Of a stretch of 64,000 nt of DNA, positions 39,867 to 50,072 are shown piece after piece. Under the pieces are notes generated by a model. The model made no database searches. It was not told the DNA's origin and was given only the letters and a program-made list of their open reading frames with translations. The DNA is from Zelonia costaricensis (Eukaryota > Euglenozoa > Kinetoplastea > Trypanosomatida > Trypanosomatidae), in contig JASAOO010003540.1 of assembly GCA_030849075.1 (NCBI GenBank), forward strand, positions 44,284 to 108,283, read 5' to 3'. The position numbers and the translations under genes are program-made. Within the stretch, counting starts at the first letter, position 1, and every line of letters begins with the position of its first letter.

Positions 39867-41115
39867 TGCGCGTCCGTTGTGCCTTCCGGCGTGTCGTGTA
39901 GCCCTCTTGAACACCAAGCGCAGTATTGTCAGGAGGTGGAGGCGAGCAGCGTCCACTCTCGGGCTTTCAGTGGGCGATGCGCAGGTCACGTGTCAAAAGC
40001 TACGTTTTGGTTCGCTAGTGCAGTCGTGCCCGCCCGATACGCGCAAGACGCGGAAAGCCCGTCTTCCTTTGAGGCCGCCACGCTTCCTTTGGGGGGTGAG
40101 GAAAGGGAGCCGATCAGACAGCCTGACAAGCGCCTTCGAAGAGCGCCAGGACCAAAACAAGTTGCGGCGGTGGGAGACACGCGTTGTCTAGGGGGAGCAG
40201 GAAGAGGGGGGGGGGAGACGGATGGTGAGGAGCACGTGAGTTGGCCACGGCACTCGAGTGAAGAGCTGTGCTGCCTGGCCGGTGCACCTCAAGCCGAACA
40301 GTGCTGTGGCGAGACTTCTAGATGTCAGCACGGCCGCCACTTCATTGCAAAGTGCGCCACGCTGCGCAGTGAATGGCAAGGAACGTCATACAACGCTGCC
40401 AGCTGTCAGGAACGCCTGAATCCCCTGCCAGAGCGAGGACGTCCACTTCTTCGCGCCTTTTTTGTCGTCCGTTACAGATGCGACCGTAATCTACAGGAGA
40501 GGAACGCCGGTGAGACGAGAGACGTCCATCAGGCAAAACCAGTGACGCTTGACTTCGAACACCGTCTCTTGCCTCCTTGCATCCGCCACAAAAAAAAAGG
40601 GTTGAGTATCTTGAAGCACGCACCCAGGGAAAAAGAATGCGACGAAGCAGGAGCGGCACGTCAAGACAGCAGAGAAATACTATGCAATGGAAGAATGAAG
40701 GTTCAGTTGAAGGAAAGCAGTACATCTCAGGCACGGACACACCATGCACAAACGTCCACTTTTGCACATTCCACCACGCGCATGCCAGGACAGGGGCGAA
40801 AAAAACAGGAGCAGGAAAACAAAATGTGCAGTGGCGCTCGCACATCCATGAGAGAAAAAAAAAAAGAAGGTCAGCCGCGAGAGCCCCCTCCACGTCGCAC
40901 GTTCAAACCCGAGGTCCTCCGTGCACCGTGGTTGAAGAGCAGACCGGCGGCTTGACCGGTGGTGTAGCACGGCGCACGCAATTCTCACTCCCCACCTACC
41001 GTCTTCACACCTCTTCGCCCCGCCCCTTGCGCGAGTCCCGCTCCTATTCCCCCTCTCCCTCCATCTTCTCCCGTCCGGTGCGCACTCGTCAGCACCACCA
41101 GAACTGGCGAGGTGC
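39867..41115. other. Spacer with possible acceptor for the epimerase gene
   Basis: About 1.25 kb. A C/T-rich sense tract lies at 40196-40217 with first AG at 40188. If used, the 5' UTR would be about 320 nt and would include the upstream in-frame ATG at 39989. Otherwise no gene is recognised. Confidence 0.5.
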
Positions 41116-44100
41116 CTACACGGTGGGCTTGGTGCCGTCGGCGCTGCGTGTCAGCTTCCAGAAGTCTGGTGCGAGGTTCAGACTGGTGAAGTGGCCGCGC
41201 AGGCGATTGAGGACGTCGAAGTGGCCCGTGTTGGGGTTGAGCGCCTTGTGCTCAAACTTGATGGCCTCCTGGAAGGATGCGAAGCTCAGAAATCCGATGT
41301 TGCTGCGCAGCTTCTGCTTGCGAAATCCACGGCGCAGGTAGGCGATGAGCCGGCGGTCGTACGCCGTGCGCGCCGTGTCGGCGTCAAAGGCCTTCTCCTC
41401 GCGGTACATGCGCCACAGCGACTGCATCAGTGTGGCACCACGCATCTTTTGCACGACCGAGAAAAAGTCCATCCACAGCTTCGACCCAACAGACGAGTCC
41501 GCCGGGAAGCCCAGCTCGAAGATGGCCAACGCCTGCACCAGCCGCAGCGGGGCGATGTAAGAGTCGCGACGCATTGTGGCCGTCGGCGGAGCGGCGTAGT
41601 ACGGATTCTGCGCCGTCCGGGGCGGCTCCGCGGGAGGGTAGACGGGCAGCTGCGAAAAGCGAAGATGCGCTGGCCCGCCGCAGCGGTAGCACTCCCACAT
41701 GTGCATGAACTCGCGCACCCGCGTCTGCCGCCGCTCGCTCACTGGCAGGTACTCGAGCAGCCGCCTCAGGGCGTACATGAAGCGGCGCTGCCGAGCCGGC
41801 CGGCAGATGTCGAGTTCCTCCAGCAGATGAGGCACGGCCCACGACGGAATCCCCTCCTGCGTGAACATGCGTGTGAATTTGCGGGCCTGAATGCGGCGGC
41901 GCGTCTGTGGACGCATATCGTCGTGGTTGCGCTCACCAAACCGCACCAGGCTGTGAAGCCCACCACACAGCGTGCGGTACAGCAGCAGGCTCTTTGCTGG
42001 CAGCGGCTGCAGGAAGGTCGTGCGCATCGGGACGGCGACGGCGCCGATCAGGATGCCCACGACACTGGCCACAATGGCGATGCCAAAGACGGCCAGCACA
42101 AACGCCAGACGCGACGTCGCGTACGTCTCGGCAACAACGAAGTAGTTGGTCGACGAGTTTTCCATCGCCGCCGCCGCCGCGGTGGCGTTGAAAGGCTGCC
42201 AGTAGTCGTAAAAGTCGGCAGGGATCGACGCCGTGAGGGTGAGCCGCAGAATCGCGTCGAAGGCGGCGCGCCAGGTGGTCGGTGTAAAACGAGTTCGCGT
42301 CTCGGACGCGTACACATCTGCCAACGCACTCGCCGACGCGACGTAGTACACGACGAGGCCACCGGCGCTGCAGAAAATTGGAAGCAGATTGTGCATCAGC
42401 GCGAGCAGAAACTCGCGGCTCAGCAAGCGTAGCAGGAAGACAAAGCGCACGGTGACGAAGTATGTGGGGTACGCGTCCGGTAAAATGAGACAAGCGCGGC
42501 GCTCGACCAGCAGCGTCGCGCAAAGTGCCGCGGCGGTGCAGTAGTACAGCAGCTGCACCACCTCGCACAAGAGAAAGACGCAGTCGCCGAAAAGCACGTA
42601 CCGGTGCTTCGCGTTGCCTTCGCAGCCTCGCCAGCTGACGCTGGACCGGGCGCAGCGGTGCACGGCGAAGGAGCACGACATCACCGCCTCCACCAAGCCG
42701 CACACCGTGAAGCCCACCTCGAAGCCGAAAAAGAAGTTGTGGTCATCAGATGTGGCGTTCGTGGAGGGACTGAAGATGCAGCCGAAAGCGAGACTCACGA
42801 TGAGGACGACATTGCCGGCGTAGCGGTACAGCCACTGGTACCAGCTGAAGGCTGCGGTCGTGATGGGGTCCTCGAGGAGCGGAATCATGTCCACGAGGAG
42901 CCGGTTCGTATCGCGTACGTTGGCACCCACCCCGAACAAGTACGACAAACACGTCGCGATGCACATGCCCGGCAGCACCCAGAAAAAGAAGATGGAGTAG
43001 AAGATGTACGCGTCATCGGCGAAGTACGCAGCAAAGAGGTCGGACGTCTGCGCGACATTGGGCCGCGAGGTGTGGCTGCGAGGGTACGCGGCCAGGTACT
43101 CCGCGTACGACACGTTCGCCCGAAGCGCCGCCACCTCGTCCGGGTTGCTCCAGTTGATGTTCATCCACGGCTTCGCAGTATACTGCACCATTACAATCTG
43201 CGCGCGCAGCAGCTCTGCAATGTACGCGGCGCCGCCAATCACGGCGACAGGGAACACGATCTTGATGACCGAGTCGATGTACAGCTTCACGACGCGCTTC
43301 GACTCGCGAAATGGGAACACCTGCAGCTGCCCGATCCGCAGCAGCGAGAGAAAGCGCACACAGTAGTAGTTGCGGTATGCGTGGCCGGGAAGCAGAACCA
43401 GCACCACGGCGCACAACAGCGCGCCGGCTGACACGACCGTGGTGACGGCGGTTGAGTCGTGCGGGATCACGATGACCGAGACGCCCGCGCTGAGCAGGTG
43501 GACGACGCACGAGGCGATGACCACCCCGCTGCCACGCTCCAGCGACGCGTCGGCGGCCCAGAGAAACGCTATCGACGCAAACGTCAACAGGACATTGAAG
43601 TAGTGCACCAGCACGTTGCGCACGACGATGCGGCTCAGGCGCTGCTGGACCAGGTTGCGGCGGAAGCGGTCCTGCTCGTTGTTCTCCTTGAACGAGGCGA
43701 ACTCGCCGCGACAGATGATCTCCGTCAGCACCGTGTACGTCTCCTCCGGCTCCGGCTCGTAGCCCTTCACAAAGGTCTTCTGCAGCGTGTACAAGTTCAT
43801 CCTGACGCTGCTGCTGCTGCGCGACATGTCCCAGACGGCGGTGACGCGGCGCCGGCGCATGTCGTTCAGCCACAGCTTCAGCCGCACCACCACGCCAACC
43901 GACACGCCGCTCTTTAGCCCCCAGTGCGTGTACCACGACGCGCCCTCTAGGTAGTTCTCCAGGTAATCGACGACGTCCTTGTGAAGGCTCTGCACCACCA
44001 GCCGCAAAAACCGCCCAATGAAGTTTGACAGCCGCAGCAGCGGGTGCAGCGTGATGGCGAGCACGAAGGGCGCGAAGAAAAAGTGCGTGAACAGCACGAG

Positions 44101-47100
44101 GAACGCCATGACGGGGGCCTCGCGAGAGGCATCCATATGGGTCGGCGTAAAGGCGGGCAGAACGAGTTCGCGCAGCGAGATGGCCAAGCAGTCGCCCCGG
44201 TTCGAGCACAGCGAGGGCCGCCCTGACAGCGCGGTTGCCGCTAAAAACTGAAGCGCCGCCACGTAGGCGATCATCCATATCGTCACGAACGACGCGACGA
44301 GGTAGAGCATGCCCCAGCGCACCATCCCAGGAATTCTGAACAGCAGCGACCACCCCTCCACCAGCCGCAGACTGCGAAAGGCCACGAATGGGATAGCAGG
44401 CGGCACGAAGCCGACGACGACGCAAAAGAGGCGCAGCAGCAGCCGCACGTAGTGCGAGAAGATGAACTCCAGCCGCAGAAAGTAGAGCGACACGACAAGC
44501 TCGACGGCAAAGACGGCGCTGAACGCCGCCTCCATGGCGAGCAGGTTCGGCTTGACAGACGCCATGACCAGCATGCCGATCAGCACCCAGTTCATCTCCT
44601 TCCGAAGCAGCCCGCCGGTCCACTGCCGCTCAATGAAACGCTCACCAGCACCCTTGCGCTCCGTCATGCCAAGCGCCGTCTCGACCACGTCAACGTCGTA
44701 CTTGCCGCGCGACTGCGGGTCCTCGTTACGGCAGTCCCACTTGCCCGCTTCCCGCGTCGCCGGCTTGGCCCCAGCCGTGCCGGTGCGCAGCGGCAGCGGC
44801 TGCTGCGGTCCCGCGAGAACGCCGTAGCCGCCCTGGTTGCCAAGGGTGTCCTGGACGCGGCGCACAAAGCGGTGAACGGTGATATCGGTGTTGTGGTCGT
44901 AGTGCGACGCATCGACTGCCTCCTTCGCCGCGCGCACGTCGTCCTCCCACATGACACCGTCAAGCTGCTGCCCTAGAGCCTCGATATTGGCCGCGCGGTG
45001 GGCGTCGAAGAGCTCCTCCTTACTCTCGTTGCGGAAGCGGTGCTTGTTGAGCTTCAACTTCGTCTCGTCGCTGATGTCGTAATGGTGCCGGATCGCGTTG
45101 TGCGTGCCGACCAGGGCCACAGACCAGCAGTACAGAAACATGACCATGCGAAAAACAAGCAGCTGCACCAGCGGGACCTGGAAACGCAACAGAGTGCGCC
45201 CGTCCGGCAGAACGTACGCGGACCGCTCAGAGCGCAGTGTTCGCGGCGCCGTTGCACCACCCACCTCGCCCGATCCGTCCCCCAAGAAGAGCTCAGTGAA
45301 CTGCGGGCTCGACGTTCTGAGCAGCCAGAGAAACACACGGCCCCAGTTGCCGTCGCTCGTCAGCAACAGCCCATTCACGGCCGTGCCGCGCACCGTGGCG
45401 CCGATGCCGCCCAGCGCGAAGGGGGCGAGCAGGAGCATGTACACTGCCGAGTATTCGATGCAGCGGCAGTACGTCCGCGTGCCGGAATGCCGGGGGGCAA
45501 ACAGGCGAACCAAAAACGGCAGCTTCAGCGTAAAGAGGGTGATCACGATGGCGCCACCGTACCGGCTCGCCGCCGCACACACCAGAGCCGTAACGACGAC
45601 GGCGGCGTCCCACAAGCGCCACCACCCCAGTGGCAGGCAGCACGTGACCACCGCCTGGACGCAGATGAACGCGATATCCACCTTGTTGTGCACCTGCGCC
45701 ACGCGGGTGCGCGGGGCGCAGCCCATGTAGATGAGCAGGAAAAGGCTAATGAGAAACTGCCCCAGTAAGACAAATCGCTCGAGCTCGACAGCGAGCCGCT
45801 GCAGCCGATGAAATCGAGAAAGGCGCGGCGCAGCAGGCGCCTTGCGTCGCCGCTGCAGAAAGGCGATTTCGCGAAAAATCGTACAGAAGTTCTCGCGCCA
45901 GACCAGCTGCGTTACCAGACGCGTCACCTCGCCAATCATCGCCCGGATCCGGCGCAGCATCAGGTGCTCCACAACCGCGTGACGCTCCCTGTCGAGTTGG
46001 TGCCGGCAGAGCTCGGCAACAATGACGTCTGCCGCGCTCCGGCGCTTCAGCGCGACGCGGTTGTGGTGCCGCCGCCAAGCCCGTTGCACCACCACGGTCA
46101 TCGCTCTGAGATGCCGGTAGCGCCGCACGGCTTTTCGCATTCGCGCCATGGCCTGCAGGTGCACCAGGAGCCGCTCGGGGAGGTCGCAGAGCGGCAGCTC
46201 GTACGGCGGCGGCGGCGCCAGCTCTGGTGGTGCCTCGCACGGGTCACTGTGCATGGTGCGTACGTCGCGCAACGCGGCCGCACGCCTCAGAGAGTAGGCT
46301 TCCGCCTTTGCCTCCACTCCCAAGTCGAGCATCGCCGCCGCCGCCTCTTCAGCCAGCACGAGCACGCCCAGCTGCGCGTCCCGCTCCAATACGAGCACAG
46401 CCACGGCCCAGCGCTCCCGCTCTGCCAGCCGGGCCGCCGCCGCCTCTTCCTTGGCCACCAGGCGCGCGAGTCGCCGCAGCGTTGCCGCGCGGTGGACGGT
46501 GCGCCGGCCCAGAAAGCCCCGCCCGACGCGCTGCACAGTGGCCGCGGACCGCTCACGGATGGCGCGTCGCTCGGCCAGGCGTTGGGCAGCGCGCTCCCTC
46601 TTCGCGACAAGAGCCGCGTGAGCCGCCGCCTCCTTCTCCTCCTGGTCCACACGCCGCTGTCGCTCCTTCTCTGCGAGCTTCCGCCGCTCGTGGTGGTGCT
46701 TCCGGTGCAGCGCACGTTCACCAGCCTCGCTCTCGCGCACAGCGTCGTAGGCGAGCTCCTCGGCTGCACACACGCTCGCGCGTGCCTCCTCCTCGCCGGA
46801 GACGAGCGCACCCACTTCGTCGTGAAAGATCAGCGCTGCAGAAACGGCGCCGCGCCGCAGCAGTGCCTCATGCAGCTCGCCGCAGCGCGGGTGCCAGTGC
46901 GAGGCCACGTCGTACACCGTCATCCGCTGTGCGTCTACAAGGTTCAGCTGCTCGACGACCTCGTCTCGCTCTGCGAGAGACTCCATCAAGATTGTCAGCT
47001 GCTCGGTGCCGAGGCGTTCATTCGCCACGAGGCAGTGCAGAAACGTTTCACCGCACGCGTTCACGCACGGCTCGGCGCCGTACTTGGCGACAAGAACAAG

Positions 47101-47445
47101 AATGGACACGATTGCCTCTGCGCACCGCGCAGCGACGTGGAGCGGTGTGTCGCCGTGCACGTTTTGGCTGAAGGTGAACCGAATCTGCGATTGCAGGACC
47201 GCCGTCAGGCAGTCTGGGGCAGCGATGGCAGCGGCGCGATGTAGAAGAGTGTTCTCCTCGCGATCGCACCACGTGCAGAGGCACCGGCGGTACCCGGCCA
47301 GTGAGTACCGCACCGTGCGTGCATCGCCGTGGTCAATTGCGTCCAGCAGGTCCGGCGTCGGCTGAAAAAGGGGCGCGCTAGAGGAGGACGTGATGCTGCA
47401 GAAGGCTAGGCTGCTGCCCAAGTGCGACGGGAGGTCTTTGTTCAT
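41116..47445 (-). CDS. Very large ankyrin/IQ protein with four ion-channel-like six-TM repeats
   Basis: The 2109-residue protein begins at ATG 47445. Residues about 30-150 contain ankyrin repeats (ENTLLHRAA, HGDTPLHVAA, GETFLHCLV). Residues about 200-460 are a highly charged helical region with two IQ-type calmodulin motifs (VQRVGRGFLGRR and VQRAWRRHHNR). Four membrane blocks follow at about 550-785, 945-1135, 1280-1505 and 1540-1800. Each holds about six hydrophobic helices in voltage-gated-channel order, with an S4-like segment carrying a few Arg, an S5, a re-entrant-looking loop and an S6. Pore-loop candidates are RTSSPQF (block I) and TASIPADF (block IV), which resemble the T-x-x-x-P filters of two-pore channels. 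Blocks II and III are more divergent. The C-terminal 300 residues are basic and helical. A four-repeat cation channel, perhaps calmodulin-regulated and flagellar, is the inference; conduction is unproven. The longer frame from 48060 translates a CA repeat and is not used. Confidence 0.8.
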   Translation of the reverse strand: MNKDLPSHLGSSLAFCSITSSSSAPLFQPTPDLLDAIDHGDARTVRYSLAGYRRCLCTWCDREENTLLHRAAAIAAPDCLTAVLQSQIRFTFSQNVHGDTPLHVAARCAEAIVSILVLVAKYGAEPCVNACGETFLHCLVANERLGTEQLTILMESLAERDEVVEQLNLVDAQRMTVYDVASHWHPRCGELHEALLRRGAVSAALIFHDEVGALVSGEEEARASVCAAEELAYDAVRESEAGERALHRKHHHERRKLAEKERQRRVDQEEKEAAAHAALVAKRERAAQRLAERRAIRERSAATVQRVGRGFLGRRTVHRAATLRRLARLVAKEEAAAARLAERERWAVAVLVLERDAQLGVLVLAEEAAAAMLDLGVEAKAEAYSLRRAAALRDVRTMHSDPCEAPPELAPPPPYELPLCDLPERLLVHLQAMARMRKAVRRYRHLRAMTVVVQRAWRRHHNRVALKRRSAADVIVAELCRHQLDRERHAVVEHLMLRRIRAMIGEVTRLVTQLVWRENFCTIFREIAFLQRRRKAPAAPRLSRFHRLQRLAVELERFVLLGQFLISLFLLIYMGCAPRTRVAQVHNKVDIAFICVQAVVTCCLPLGWWRLWDAAVVVTALVCAAASRYGGAIVITLFTLKLPFLVRLFAPRHSGTRTYCRCIEYSAVYMLLLAPFALGGIGATVRGTAVNGLLLTSDGNWGRVFLWLLRTSSPQFTELFLGDGSGEVGGATAPRTLRSERSAYVLPDGRTLLRFQVPLVQLLVFRMVMFLYCWSVALVGTHNAIRHHYDISDETKLKLNKHRFRNESKEELFDAHRAANIEALGQQLDGVMWEDDVRAAKEAVDASHYDHNTDITVHRFVRRVQDTLGNQGGYGVLAGPQQPLPLRTGTAGAKPATREAGKWDCRNEDPQSRGKYDVDVVETALGMTERKGAGERFIERQWTGGLLRKEMNWVLIGMLVMASVKPNLLAMEAAFSAVFAVELVVSLYFLRLEFIFSHYVRLLLRLFCVVVGFVPPAIPFVAFRSLRLVEGWSLLFRIPGMVRWGMLYLVASFVTIWMIAYVAALQFLAATALSGRPSLCSNRGDCLAISLRELVLPAFTPTHMDASREAPVMAFLVLFTHFFFAPFVLAITLHPLLRLSNFIGRFLRLVVQSLHKDVVDYLENYLEGASWYTHWGLKSGVSVGVVVRLKLWLNDMRRRRVTAVWDMSRSSSSVRMNLYTLQKTFVKGYEPEPEETYTVLTEIICRGEFASFKENNEQDRFRRNLVQQRLSRIVVRNVLVHYFNVLLTFASIAFLWAADASLERGSGVVIASCVVHLLSAGVSVIVIPHDSTAVTTVVSAGALLCAVVLVLLPGHAYRNYYCVRFLSLLRIGQLQVFPFRESKRVVKLYIDSVIKIVFPVAVIGGAAYIAELLRAQIVMVQYTAKPWMNINWSNPDEVAALRANVSYAEYLAAYPRSHTSRPNVAQTSDLFAAYFADDAYIFYSIFFFWVLPGMCIATCLSYLFGVGANVRDTNRLLVDMIPLLEDPITTAAFSWYQWLYRYAGNVVLIVSLAFGCIFSPSTNATSDDHNFFFGFEVGFTVCGLVEAVMSCSFAVHRCARSSVSWRGCEGNAKHRYVLFGDCVFLLCEVVQLLYYCTAAALCATLLVERRACLILPDAYPTYFVTVRFVFLLRLLSREFLLALMHNLLPIFCSAGGLVVYYVASASALADVYASETRTRFTPTTWRAAFDAILRLTLTASIPADFYDYWQPFNATAAAAAMENSSTNYFVVAETYATSRLAFVLAVFGIAIVASVVGILIGAVAVPMRTTFLQPLPAKSLLLYRTLCGGLHSLVRFGERNHDDMRPQTRRRIQARKFTRMFTQEGIPSWAVPHLLEELDICRPARQRRFMYALRRLLEYLPVSERRQTRVREFMHMWECYRCGGPAHLRFSQLPVYPPAEPPRTAQNPYYAAPPTATMRRDSYIAPLRLVQALAIFELGFPADSSVGSKLWMDFFSVVQKMRGATLMQSLWRMYREEKAFDADTARTAYDRRLIAYLRRGFRKQKLRSNIGFLSFASFQEAIKFEHKALNPNTGHFDVLNRLRGHFTSLNLAPDFWKLTRSADGTKPTV

Positions 47446-47452
47446 TCGCGGT

Positions 47453-47464
47453 CTAAGAGAAACG
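47453..47464 (-). promoter_or_regulatory. Candidate spliced-leader acceptor for the channel-like gene
   Basis: The sense strand reads CGTTTCTCTTAG, ending 7 nt before the ATG. A second candidate, CACCTTCTTTCAG, lies about 25 nt further upstream. Confidence 0.4.
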
Positions 47465-47574
47465 ATTGCGCCATGCACTGAAAGAAGGTGAGAAACGCAA
47501 GCGCCTTGGCCCGCGGCGGGCGGCCGGAATGTGCACGTCCCGGCGCCTGCGTCCGAGTGTGGGTGCTTGTGCGC

Positions 47575-47619
<45 letters not shown>

Positions 47620-48467
47620 TGTGGGTGCTTGTGTGTTGCACCGTCGGCGTAGCGAGACTGAGTGAGCACCGACAGTCCCTTTCCTCCAGCTCAAGCAGAC
47701 GCGCCTTCTATCGTGATGCGGGCACGTGGGGACAACAAGAGACTCTAAAAACTTGCAGAGTTGCCGAGCCACGTCAGTCGCAAAGGGGCAGAGCGAGTCA
47801 CAGCAAAACAGAGCACGCGCGAGACCGCAACAAGCAAAGAAGAAAAGTAAGGATGCTGTGAATGAGAGGGAGGCTGCAACTCCCGGTTTCCCGCCGTTTT
47901 GCTTTCCGCACTTCCTTGCCTGCGCTGCACCACAGCACCAGGTTCTCGCGCGTCCTCTTCGTAAGGCTCCTTTCGTTGCCTTCTGTGCCAATGCAACGTT
48001 TGCGCCGAGCGAGGGCCACTTCAGCGCGGCCGTCAAGACCAGATCGCCGAGCAACAGCACCGCGAGTAGGTCAAGGATTCACCCCTCCGCACTGTTGACA
48101 TCCGCTTTCAAGCCAAAAGCGGTTCTCGTCATCTCCCCATCGACGCTACGACACCGTTGTTGTTACTTTTCCTTTTCTTTTTTTTTTGCGTCGCGAAAGT
48201 AGTGCAACCCGTTGTGGCTTCGGTGCGCGCCAGGGCAAAAGGAGAGCAAGGGGATTCACGCAGGGAGGCAAAGACGGGAGGTGAGACATCGATAGAGCAA
48301 GCGCAACGTGTACCTCAGGTAGGCCAGGAAAAAAAAGGGAAAACAAAGCAACTCAAAAACAGCGTCTTTGCGAATCGCCGCCGCCTGTCCTCCACTCCTC
48401 GGTGGCGGCCGCCAGCACGAGAGTTCACAAGGGGAGAAAGCAAGTCGGGCAACACGGCAATCACGAT
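47465..48467. other. Spacer with GT microsatellite, no gene seen
   Basis: About 1 kb between the frame-broken hypothetical gene and the channel-like gene. It contains the GT tract at 47579-47618; otherwise nothing recognisable. Confidence 0.5.
47579..47618. repeat. (GT)20 microsatellite
   Basis: Perfect GT repeat of about 40 bp on the plus strand, CA in the transcript, 134-173 nt upstream of the channel-like start codon. Confidence 0.9.
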
Positions 48468-50014
48468 TCAAGCATCGTTGCGGTCCATGGTATAGGTGGA
48501 CTCGCCTTCGCCGACGCCGACGCCGAGGCACGCCTGCAGCGGGTGGACGGCAGAGGCCTCAGCACCACCGTCACCGCTCCGCGGGGCAAGCGGGCGGAGA
48601 TACTCTTCGTAGTACTCCGCATTCGTGCAGGACGCTTCGGTCTTGAAGATGCTGCCGCACAGAATGCAAAGTCGCCGCATGCGCGTCTTGATGGCTGCAT
48701 CAGCGTAGGCCACCTCGGCTTCGAAGTGCTGCCGCCAGTCCGAAAACTCCAAGGTGTAGCGCCGGGTCACTTCCCTCGCAGCTGCCATGCTCTCAGGTCG
48801 CGTCGAGGCATCGCAGCCCGCCGGCAGCGGCACCTTGCCGGACACCAGCGTTGTATTCTCGCTCACCACCTTCGCGCGCAGCGCGAGTTCCTCGTAGTAC
48901 GCGACCTGAGACGACGACAAGACGCCAATCTCCGACTCGCACTCCGCAATCGCCTTGAGCAGTGGGAGTAGTAGCTCGGTGTCGAGAGAGCTCCGCCGCA
49001 GGGCGAAGCGCTGAACCGAGGTCGCCACCTGCCTCACCGCCGCATCGTCCTTGCTCGCGGCCTCCAGCGCTGCCGGGGCGTACCAGCCAGAGACAGCGCC
49101 CGAGGCGACAGGGTTCGCCGCCAGCCCCTCCGCGAAAGCTTGGTACGCCGACGCCTCCCCACGCAGTGCAACAATGTACTCGCGGCAAAACAGCTGCATC
49201 TTGCCGATTAGCTCGTGCTCGGCGAGGGTCACCATGTAGCGCTTCTCGAACGCCACCGGCAGCGTCGCTTTGTGCGTATTCATCATCTCCAGCTTCTCGT
49301 TCACGCCTAGCTCCGCCTCCTTGGGCTTCGAGGAGAACCACGAAAACATCTTGCCGCCCTTTTTGGGCTTCAGTGCGTCGCAGCCGGCACCATCGTTGGC
49401 CTTCCGTGACTGCACCAGCGTGCCCAGCTGCTTGAAAAATGCAGAAAAGGCGCGTTCCTGCACCTCGAAGAGAAAGTACAGCAGAGGAAGATACGCGCCT
49501 AGCGCCGACCACTGCCGTGCAATCAACTGTAACAGCACGTTACACGTCGCATGACTTGGCTCGCCGTCGCCAGGAAAGAGGAGGTGCGGGAAGGAGTAGC
49601 GCAACACTGTCACTAGTGTCTGCACGTGAGCCGCCGACCGGTCTACGACAAACGTTCGGCCAGCCAGTGCGCCCGAGAAACGGAAGAAGGACGTGCCTTT
49701 GCACTGCTCCGCAATCGTGCCCGTCGTGTTCGCGTCCGGGCGGCCGTCCCAGCGTCTCTCGACACACGTAGCATTCAACGTGCTGCTATCGTTCAGCAGA
49801 CCAGTGCGCATNACTCCTGCAGAGTTTCGAACGGGGCCAGAGCGAGCGACAGGCGAAAGGCGTAAAAGCGACGGCTGTCCAACGTCAGCGGCTTGAGCAC
49901 CGGCTGGAGGACATCTGCCTGTGGATCGGCGTTGAACAGCTCCTCGGGCGACCACAGCTCCCCCGCAATCCCAGCGCTCGAGCGCCGCAACTCGTGCGCC
50001 GCAGAGCTTGCCAT
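48468..50014 (-). CDS. Hypothetical protein, reading frame broken at an ambiguous base
   Basis: Not recognised. The ATG at 50014 opens a frame (MASSAAHELRR...) of 67 codons that reaches the ambiguous base n at 49812. The rest of the protein (447 codons from MRTGLLND to the stop at 48468) lies in another frame that begins at the same point. One extra base at the n would join the two parts into about 515 residues, so this is most simply an assembly gap rather than a pseudogene. The visible sequence is mostly helical, with a basic Ser/Lys-rich insertion (KPKKGGKMFSWF) in the middle. A Cys pair (CILC) sits near the end, followed by a Gly-rich acidic tail. No signal peptide or TM is seen. Endosomal-type helical folds such as BAR or RUN are conceivable but unsupported. 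Confidence 0.7.
49812..49812. other. Ambiguous base (n) coinciding with a frameshift
   Basis: The only n in the window. The codon phase differs by one missing base on either side, so the n probably stands for an unresolved two-base site or marks a low-quality join. Confidence 0.9.
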
Positions 50015-50041
50015 AGCCCTTCCTCCTACTCGGTCCTTCTT

Positions 50042-50072
<31 letters not shown>

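Noticed and set aside
41191..42432. Plus-strand open frame of 413 codons
   Set aside because: Antisense to the channel-like gene and Arg/Gln/His-rich; no independent support.
47446..48060. N-terminal extension of the channel-like protein
   Set aside because: It includes a His-Thr repeat encoded by the CA microsatellite and lies upstream of plausible splice acceptors; the start at 47445 is preferred.
49813..49955. Alternative start of the frame-broken gene in its second frame
   Set aside because: The peptide before the n in that frame is Arg/Pro/Gly-rich noise; the MASSAAHEL frame on the same strand is the better N-terminus.
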